Origin: Sphaerisporangium flaviroseum
GTDB taxonomy: Bacteria; Actinomycetota; Actinomycetes; Streptosporangiales; Streptosporangiaceae
Direction of reading: 5' to 3'
Length of the DNA: 64,000 nucleotides
Assembly (NCBI RefSeq): GCF_039537005.1
Contig: NZ_BAAAZR010000018.1
Span: forward strand, 1 to 64,000
The position numbers were made by a program, and so were the translations under genes. Shown one piece after another: positions 58,864 to 64,000 of this stretch (positions within the stretch are counted from its first letter, which is position 1; each line of letters begins with the position of its first letter). Under the pieces are notes generated by a model. That model was not told the origin of the DNA and searched no databases. It saw nothing but the letters and a program-made list of their open reading frames with translations.

Positions 58864-59790
58864 TCAGGCGGTCTTCCGGGTGCGGCGCTTGGGCGCCTGC
58901 TTCTTCTCTTCCTTGTCGCCCTTTTCTTCCGCCTGACTCTCCGCCGCCTTGGCCGACTTGGCGGCCGGCTTCTTCTTCGCCGCGCCCGCCGCGGGGGCCC
59001 TGTCACGCCCGCCCTCGCGCTCCCGCTTGGCGGCATCGACACTGGCCCTCAGCGCCGCCATGAGGTCGACCGCCGGCCCCGCCTGCTCGGCCGCCTCCGG
59101 CCGTACGAGCTCCTTGCCCTCGACCTTGGCCTCGATGACCTGCTGGAGGGCCTCACGGTAGGCATCGTGGTACTCGGTGGGGTCGAACTCCCCGGCCATG
59201 GTGTCGATCAGCGACTCGGCCATCTGCAGTTCCTGCGGGCGGACCTCCACCTCCTCCTCCTGGAAGGCGAAGCCGGGGTCGCGGACCTCGTCGGGCCAGA
59301 GCATGGTCTCCAGCACGAAGACGCCTTCGCGGATCCGCAGGGCGGCCAGCGACTCCCGCTGGCGCAGCGCCACCTTGACGATCGCCACCTGTCCCGTGCG
59401 CTCCAGCGCGTCGCGCAGGAGGACGTACGGCTTCACGCCCGTGCTCTCGGGCTCCAGGTAGTACGACTTGTTGAACAGGATCGGATCGAGCTGCTCGGCC
59501 GGAGTGAACTGCAGCACGTCGATGCGCCGCGAGGTGCTCAGCGGCAGGTCGGCGAAGTCCTCGTCGGTGAGCACGACCACCTCGCCGCCGGGCAGCTCGT
59601 ATCCCTTGGCGATCTCGGAGTAGGGCACTTCCTCGCCGTCGACGCTGCACACCCGCTTGTACTTGATGCGGCCGGCGTCCTCGCGGTGCACCTGGTGGAA
59701 CGTCACGTCCTTCTGCTCGGTCGCCGAGTAGAGCTTCACGGGAATCGTGACGAGACCGAACGAGATGGCACCCTTCCAGATGCTACGCAT
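58864..59790 (-). CDS. ku: Ku DNA end-binding protein
   Basis: This is a bacterial Ku homodimer subunit of 308 residues. It has the family opening MRSIWKGAISFGLVTIPVKLYSA, the bridge region (TFHQVHREDAGRIKYKRVC, LEPEST, KPYVLLRDALE) and AGEFDPTEYHDAYREAL. A Lys/Ala-rich tail (about 245-308) extends the core, as in many actinobacteria, and helps DNA binding. Ku rings hold double-strand ends and recruit LigD for non-homologous end joining. ATG start. It is divergent from the LigD-polymerase gene; a perfect LexA-type box (59818-59831) lies 28 bp upstream of the start. Confidence 0.96.
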   Translation of the reverse strand: MRSIWKGAISFGLVTIPVKLYSATEQKDVTFHQVHREDAGRIKYKRVCSVDGEEVPYSEIAKGYELPGGEVVVLTDEDFADLPLSTSRRIDVLQFTPAEQLDPILFNKSYYLEPESTGVKPYVLLRDALERTGQVAIVKVALRQRESLAALRIREGVFVLETMLWPDEVRDPGFAFQEEEVEVRPQELQMAESLIDTMAGEFDPTEYHDAYREALQQVIEAKVEGKELVRPEAAEQAGPAVDLMAALRASVDAAKREREGGRDRAPAAGAAKKKPAAKSAKAAESQAEEKGDKEEKKQAPKRRTRKTA

Positions 59791-59817
59791 GGCTTCTCCT
59801 CACCTCGAACCCACTAT

Positions 59818-59831
59818 CGAACGCATGTTCG
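59818..59831. promoter_or_regulatory. LexA (SOS) box between ku and the ligD-polymerase gene
   Basis: CGAACGCATGTTCG fits the Gram-positive/actinobacterial LexA consensus CGAACRNRYGTTCG at every position, in the 172-bp divergent promoter region, so both end-joining genes may be DNA-damage inducible. Confidence 0.7.
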
Positions 59832-59962
59832 GTAGTGGCAAGAGCGCAAAACAGTATCTGAATGGGCAGATACCCAGTGTGGAATGGGGTACCCGGTCAA
59901 GCCACGGCCTGGCGAGCCCGGGGCCGACCTCAGCACGGGAAAAGAAACCTCCAGGGGAAGTG

Positions 59963-60877
59963 GTGCGTGTGGCGCAGAAGGTCAGAGTCAAGGTCGACGA
60001 CCGAGAGCTCACGCTGACCAACCTCGACAAGGTGCTGTATCCAGAGTTCGGGTTCACCAAGGCCGAGGTGATCGACTACTACAGCCGCGTCGCCCCGGTG
60101 ATGATCCCCCACCTGAAGGGCCGGCCGGTGACCGTCAAGCGTTATCCCGGGGGTGTGGACCAGCCGTTCTTCTTCGAGAAGAACCGGCCCGCGCACACGC
60201 CCGACTGGGTGCGCACGGCCACGCTGCCCGCTCCGGGCAGCACCAAGGACCGCGAGACCATCGACTACGCCATCGTCGACGACTTGCCCACCCTCGTCTA
60301 TTTGGCGGGACTGGCCGCGCTTGAGTTCCACACGCCGATGTGGCGGGTCGACGAGCAGGGCCGCGCGCAGCAGCCGGACACCATGGTCTTCGACCTCGAC
60401 CCGGGCGCGCCCGCGACGATCGTCGAGTGCTGCCAGGTGGCGCTCCGGCTGCGGGAGGTCCTCCAGGAGGACGGCCTGGACGCCTGCCCGAAGACCAGCG
60501 GCAACAAGGGAATGCAGGTGTACGTCCCGTGGTCCCACCGGTCCGAGAACCCCTCGGAGTACTCCAAGGCCGTGGCGAGGCGACTGGAGAAGGAGCGGCC
60601 CGACGAGATCGTCAGCCAGATGGCCAGGAAGCTGCGTCCCGGCAAGGTCTTCATCGACTGGAGCCAGAACAACCCCGCCAAGACCACCGTCACCCCTTAC
60701 TCCCTGCGCGCCAACCGGATCCCCACCGTCTCCACGCCGATCACCTGGGAGCAGGTGGAGGGCTGCGACCGGCCGGAGGACCTCGTGTTCACGGCCGGGG
60801 AGGTCCTGCGCCGGGTCGAGGAACTCGGTGATCTGATGGTGCCGCCGGAACGGAGCGCGACCGGTGACGGGCCTTAG
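59963..60877 (+). CDS. LigD-type polymerase domain protein (NHEJ primase-polymerase)
   Basis: This stand-alone archaeo-eukaryotic primase-like polymerase of LigD has about 304 residues. It carries LTNLDKVLYPEFGFTKAEVIDYY, KRYPGGVDQPFFFEKN, the catalytic acids in MVFDLDPG, and CPKTSGNKGMQVYVP (SGxKG). It adds nucleotides to ends during end joining. The ligase and phosphoesterase domains of full LigD are absent here, so ligase must be encoded elsewhere. The start is uncertain: GTG codons at 59963 and 59969 both follow AGGGGA. Upstream frame (from 59747) is not family sequence. Confidence 0.93.
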   Translation: MRVAQKVRVKVDDRELTLTNLDKVLYPEFGFTKAEVIDYYSRVAPVMIPHLKGRPVTVKRYPGGVDQPFFFEKNRPAHTPDWVRTATLPAPGSTKDRETIDYAIVDDLPTLVYLAGLAALEFHTPMWRVDEQGRAQQPDTMVFDLDPGAPATIVECCQVALRLREVLQEDGLDACPKTSGNKGMQVYVPWSHRSENPSEYSKAVARRLEKERPDEIVSQMARKLRPGKVFIDWSQNNPAKTTVTPYSLRANRIPTVSTPITWEQVEGCDRPEDLVFTAGEVLRRVEELGDLMVPPERSATGDGP

Positions 60878-60939
60878 GCTGGACGCATCGGGGTATGGAG
60901 CGGGGCGAGTCCAAGCCCGCCGCAACGGAGGGGACCGAA

Positions 60940-61173
60940 ATGTCGGAGATGGATCTAGGCGGAGATGAGCTCTCACTCGACTCACTCGAGCCCCTCGACG
61001 ACGTGGCCGATGCCCTGGAGACCGAGGTCCCCGAGGCCGACGCCATCGAACAGCATCTGACCATCCGCGATGACCAGCGCGAATGGCCGTTGGAGATCCC
61101 CTACGACGTCGATCCGGCGGACGCCGCCGACCAGGAACGCACGGTGGATATCGGCGACGACGACTATCGCTGA
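60940..61173 (+). CDS. Small acidic protein, unknown function
   Basis: This gene encodes 77 residues from the ATG at 60940 behind GGAGGGG; the frame opens 15 codons earlier without a site. It is very acidic, with Asp/Glu throughout and ending in DIGDDDYR, with no Cys and no membrane segment. It lies 62 bp after the LigD-pol gene on the same strand, probably the same transcript. The C-terminal half (REWPLEIPYDVDPADAADQE) looks conserved in style, but I recognise no family. Confidence 0.6.
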   Translation: MSEMDLGGDELSLDSLEPLDDVADALETEVPEADAIEQHLTIRDDQREWPLEIPYDVDPADAADQERTVDIGDDDYR

Positions 61174-61335
61174 CCTGGTTACCCACGCGTAGGATGTGAA
61201 CCCCGAACCGGATCCACGGGAACGAGGACAGGCGCACCTGCCTGGCCGGCGGAGATCCGACGTCAACTCGATCAGCAGGAATCGGAGCGCGGTCACCGAT
61301 CGTGCCCCGCGCGAACCGGCCCCAAGGAGAATCCC

Positions 61336-61956
61336 GTGACCGCTACCCCGGATGCCAAGCCCCGGGGCACCCGGCTGCCCCGGATGGCCCGCCGCCGGCA
61401 GTTGCTCAACGCGGCGCAAGAGGTCTTCGTGGAGAACGGTTACCACGCGGCCGCGATGGACGAGATCGCCGAGCGGGCCGGAGTCAGCAAACCCGTGCTC
61501 TACCAGCACTTCCCCGGGAAGCTGGAGCTCTACCTGGCGCTGCTCGACCTCCACGTCGACGACATGGCCAACCGGTGTCGAGAGGCGCTCGCCTCCACGA
61601 CCGACAACAAGCAACGCGTCCAGGCCGCGATCGGAGCGTTCTTCGACTTCGTCTCCAGCCAGGGCGAGGCCTTCCGCCTGGTCTTCGAATCCGATCTGCG
61701 CAACGTCGCGCCCGTGCGCCAGCGCATGGAGCGCTCGCTGCGCGAGAGCGCCGAGATGATCAGTCAGGTGATCCAGGAGGACACCGGCTGCTCCAGCGAC
61801 GAGGCCCACCTCCTCGGTGTCGGCCTGGTCGGCATGGCCGAGGTCAGCGCGCGCTACTGGCTCGCGAGCCACGGTTCCATCCCCAAGGACGTGGCGACCC
61901 AGCTCATGGCCCGTCTGGCCTGGAGGGGAATCGGCGGCTTCCCCCGCACGACGTAG
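61336..61956 (+). CDS. TetR-family transcriptional regulator (Rv3208 type)
   Basis: This 206-residue TetR regulator has its HTH at about 20-62 (RRRQLLNAAQEVFVENGYHAAAMDEIAERAGVSKPVLYQHFPGK) and a ligand-binding domain after it. The YHAAAMDEIA recognition region and position next to DUF3107 match Rv3208 of mycobacteria. GTG start after AAGGAGAATCCC. The ligand and targets are unknown; the downstream DUF3107 gene is a likely co-regulated neighbour. Confidence 0.9.
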   Translation: MTATPDAKPRGTRLPRMARRRQLLNAAQEVFVENGYHAAAMDEIAERAGVSKPVLYQHFPGKLELYLALLDLHVDDMANRCREALASTTDNKQRVQAAIGAFFDFVSSQGEAFRLVFESDLRNVAPVRQRMERSLRESAEMISQVIQEDTGCSSDEAHLLGVGLVGMAEVSARYWLASHGSIPKDVATQLMARLAWRGIGGFPRTT

Positions 61957-62063
61957 CCCCCGGCACCACATCGTTGTTCGCTTCGCGCGATCAACAGGGG
62001 TTACGGGGCGCCCAGGGAGGACGATGAGAGCGACAGCACTCATCGCAGTCGAAAGGGACCCCG

Positions 62064-62294
62064 ATGGAAGTAAAGATCGCCGTGCGCTCCGTGCACCGAG
62101 AGATCATCGTCGAAACCGAAATGTCCGCCGATGACGTGGAGCAGGAGCTGCGCAATTCGCTCGCCGCGGACCGCGGGGTCTTCTCCCTTACCGACACCAA
62201 GGGCAGGCGCGTCGTCGTCCCCGTCTCCGCGCTCGGTTTCGTCGAGATCGGAGAGGACGAGTCACGCGTCATCGGCTTCGGCGGCACCCTTTGA
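62064..62294 (+). CDS. DUF3107 family protein (TB9.4 type)
   Basis: This 76-residue beta-rich protein matches actinobacterial DUF3107 (Rv3208A/TB9.4): MEVKIAVRSVHREIIVET at the start, LTDTKGRRVVVPVSALGFVEIG and the terminal VIGFGGT. Function is unknown. ATG start with AAAGGGA upstream. It is coupled by position to the TetR gene 107 bp upstream. Confidence 0.9.
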   Translation: MEVKIAVRSVHREIIVETEMSADDVEQELRNSLAADRGVFSLTDTKGRRVVVPVSALGFVEIGEDESRVIGFGGTL

Positions 62295-62357
62295 GCCTGG
62301 CGCTTTGGGGGGCATGGGCTCCCCAAAGCGTCGGCGCGGATGCGGATCGCCGTGGCC

Positions 62358-62549
62358 TCAGAACAGGCCCGTGCACTCCTCGCGTGAGGCCAGTGAGCAG
62401 CCACACGGGCGATGGAACCGCCGGACACCATCTCTCTTGTGGATGACGGCCGGGCAGTCCGCGCTCCCCCTGCGTAGCACAGGCCGCGAGGTCCAGCGAT
62501 TGGGTCCACATCTCATCAAGGAACTGCCGTAGCGGCGCGAGGCCCTCAT
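62358..62549 (-). CDS. Possible small Cys/His-containing protein
   Basis: This is a 63-codon frame with ordered metal-ligand-like residues in its second half (ADCPAVIHKRDGVRRFHRPCGC and EECTGLF), which is not typical of shadow frames. The start is unclear (ATG at 62549, or 62516) and neither has a good ribosome binding site. It lies alone in the 338 bp between DUF3107 and the ferritin-like gene. It could be a tiny zinc-binding protein, or chance. Confidence 0.35.
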   Translation of the reverse strand: MRASRRYGSSLMRCGPNRWTSRPVLRRGSADCPAVIHKRDGVRRFHRPCGCSLASREECTGLF

Positions 62550-62632
62550 GTCTCGAACGCTACAACCGCTCGGGCCGTTCGCGCCGCTCGATCACCGGAC
62601 CAGATTGGCCAGGAATCCGAAACCTCGCCCCT

Positions 62633-63370
62633 CTAGGGCCCGGGAACCAGCCCGAGCGCCGCCATCCGCTTCCCGTGCTCCTCGGTGAGCCGGGCGAACA
62701 GCCGCCCGATCTCCACCAGGTCGCTGTCCAGGCCCCGTACGGGCGGACCCTCACGGCCCGCCGCCGGCCCTGTCTCCGCATCCGGCTCCGGCGAGGGCGT
62801 CGCCGACGCGGCCGAGACGAGCAGCAGCGCCAGATCGGGGCGGGCCGCGGCCATGCGGTGCCCCTGGCTCAGCGCCTCACCGACCATGCGCCGCGCCCAC
62901 AGGGCGAGCCTGCCGGTGAGCTGAGGGTTCTCGGCCAGCGCCGCGCGGACCCGTTCGACCACGAACTCCGACCGGACCTCCTCGGCCAGGACCTCGTGTA
63001 CGAGCTTGCGCGTCTCGGGATCCACGTGTCGCGCGGCCTCGCGGTAGAAGTCTCCGGCGATGCCGGTACCGACGTAGGCCTTGACCAGGGCCTCCAGCCA
63101 GTCTCCCGGCCGTGTCTGGGCGTGCCAGTCATCGAGGGAGGACACGAACGGGGCCATGGCCTCCTCCGGATCGGCGCCGAGCCAGGACAGCCGGTCGCGA
63201 AGGAGGCGGAAGTGGGCGTATTCGGCGACGGCGAGGCCGCTGAGGGCGGCCCGGTCATTGAGGGAGGGGGCGAGAGTGGCCGCGTCCTCGGCGAGCCTCA
63301 GGAAGGCGGTCAGCTCCGCGTACGCGAGGACACCGAGTAGATCGACGACGCCGGCAGGGGTATCACTCAT
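62633..63370 (-). CDS. Ferritin-like fold protein (Rv3210c type)
   Basis: This 245-residue all-alpha protein resembles actinobacterial ferritin-like hypothetical proteins: GVLAYAELTAFLRLAEDA, LAVAEYAHFRLLRDRL (E and ExxH-like pattern), KAYVGTGIAGDFYREAARH and VLAEEVRSEFVVERV form the four-helix bundle. A Pro/Glu/Gly loop (about 195-215) precedes the last helix. ATG at 63370 used; the frame upstream to 63769 is shadow. It is divergent from the helicase gene, as in mycobacteria. Confidence 0.88.
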   Translation of the reverse strand: MSDTPAGVVDLLGVLAYAELTAFLRLAEDAATLAPSLNDRAALSGLAVAEYAHFRLLRDRLSWLGADPEEAMAPFVSSLDDWHAQTRPGDWLEALVKAYVGTGIAGDFYREAARHVDPETRKLVHEVLAEEVRSEFVVERVRAALAENPQLTGRLALWARRMVGEALSQGHRMAAARPDLALLLVSAASATPSPEPDAETGPAAGREGPPVRGLDSDLVEIGRLFARLTEEHGKRMAALGLVPGP

Positions 63371-63524
63371 GGATGCAGCGTACGAGTTCCCCGACGCCCC
63401 CCTGAACCCGGCAGGACCGGCCGTGACCCCCCTCAAGACACGGCGACCTCCCATACGGAACACCAAGAAAACGGATCGCTCTTGTGGTATCGAGTACACT
63501 GCCCTGTAAGAGTGCGACCGCAGT

Positions 63525-64000
63525 ATGTATTCAGGGAGATCATCACCTGATAGCCCCCGACGCGAGCTACAGCCGCGGCGGTCGCCGAGACGAGATGAGG
63601 GTTGGCTTTTCCGCGCGGACCCGGCACGAGCACATCGGCCAGCGGTCCCGGAAGCCCGCCTTCGCAGGAGACCTAGGCAGGCCGAGCTGACCACGTTCCG
63701 AGACCTTGGAGTCATACCCGAGATCGCTGATGCCCTCGAAACCGAGGGCATCATCTCACCGTTTCCCATTCAAGAGATGGCCCTTCCCCTCGCGATCAGC
63801 GGACAGGATGTCATCGGCCAGGCGCGCACAGGCACCGGCAAGACCTACGCCTTCGGCGTGGCGATGCTGCAGCGCGTCGGCAAGCCCCGCAAGAACCGCA
63901 AGAAGCCGCGTGGTCTCGTCGTCGTCCCGACGCGCGAGCTGGCCCTGCAGGTCACCGAGGATCTCGTGGTCGCCGGCGGCAAGCTGGGCTCGCGCATCCT
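63525..64000 (+). CDS. DEAD-box RNA helicase, RhlE type (N-terminal part, runs off the window)
   Basis: The open frame from the ATG at 63525 continues past the window edge and so is truncated here. Helicase motifs read in order: Q motif TTFRDLGVIPEIADALE then SPFPIQEMALP, motif I QARTGTGKTYAFG, and motif Ia VVPTRELALQVTED. It should unwind RNA using ATP. About 50 Arg/Pro-rich residues precede the Q motif, so the ATG at 63525 is only the best in-frame candidate, and translation may start later. It corresponds to Rv3211 (rhlE). Confidence 0.88.
   Translation, partial: MYSGRSSPDSPRRELQPRRSPRRDEGWLFRADPARAHRPAVPEARLRRRPRQAELTTFRDLGVIPEIADALETEGIISPFPIQEMALPLAISGQDVIGQARTGTGKTYAFGVAMLQRVGKPRKNRKKPRGLVVVPTRELALQVTEDLVVAGGKLGSRI

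Overview
The window is high-GC actinobacterial DNA, most likely from the Streptosporangiales (family-level guess only). Support comes from strong GC codon bias, many GTG/TTG starts, and lineage-typical genes: WhiB7, a mycoredoxin, UPF0182, UvrD2 with HRDC, the AdnAB helicase-nuclease pair, a DUF3107 protein and a C1:U72 initiator tRNA. From memory, the backbone follows the order of the Mycobacterium tuberculosis Rv3193c-Rv3211 neighbourhood: UPF0182, PDZ/Lon protease, zincin, ABC1 kinase, whiB7, uvrD2, mycoredoxin, nudC, adnAB, an ATL/small-protein pair, moeZ, TetR, DUF3107, a ferritin-like protein and rhlE.

Layout. 0.4-3.8 kb: two small unknown genes, a PolA-like exonuclease/polymerase gene containing a 12-N gap, a UbiA prenyltransferase and initiator tRNA-fMet. 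3.9-16.9 kb: UPF0182, PDZ/Lon protease, MoaE, an SDR, a zincin, a Nudix enzyme, an EEP hydrolase, a DUF2064 protein, a YgjP-type protease, a PqqD/ThiF-like protein and an ABC1 kinase. 17.1-23.8 kb: whiB7 behind a long leader with an upstream ORF and a terminator, thioesterase II, UvrD2, a secreted esterase, a mycoredoxin and NudC.

23.9-34.7 kb is inserted between nudC and adnAB. It holds an iron-box-controlled, translationally coupled operon (ATP-grasp, two IucA/IucC synthetases, a PLP decarboxylase) matching the vibrioferrin/xanthoferrin gene set minus its exporter. It is followed by a VOC/WYL regulator pair and a LacI-controlled modular cellulase. 35.0-41.6 kb is adnAB. 41.9-49.9 kb carries a DMT exporter, a MocR regulator, GNAT, a membrane-anchored PemK-fold protein, a phosphoesterase and a large TagF-like transferase. 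50-55 kb holds an ATL DNA-repair protein and a tandemly duplicated membrane protein plus mycosin-like protease unit. 55.1-64 kb holds a small winged-helix regulator, MoeZ, a hydrolase, a His-rich secreted protein behind a foldable leader, a divergent ku/ligD-polymerase pair sharing a perfect LexA-type box, TetR, DUF3107, a ferritin-like protein and the start of an RhlE-type helicase.

DNA repair is the main theme (PolA-like, UvrD2, AdnAB, ATL, Ku, LigD-pol). The most notable signals are regulatory (whiB7 leader, His-rich leader, iron box, LexA box, several operators) together with the vibrioferrin-type operon. All calls are from reading the sequence; no database search was run.
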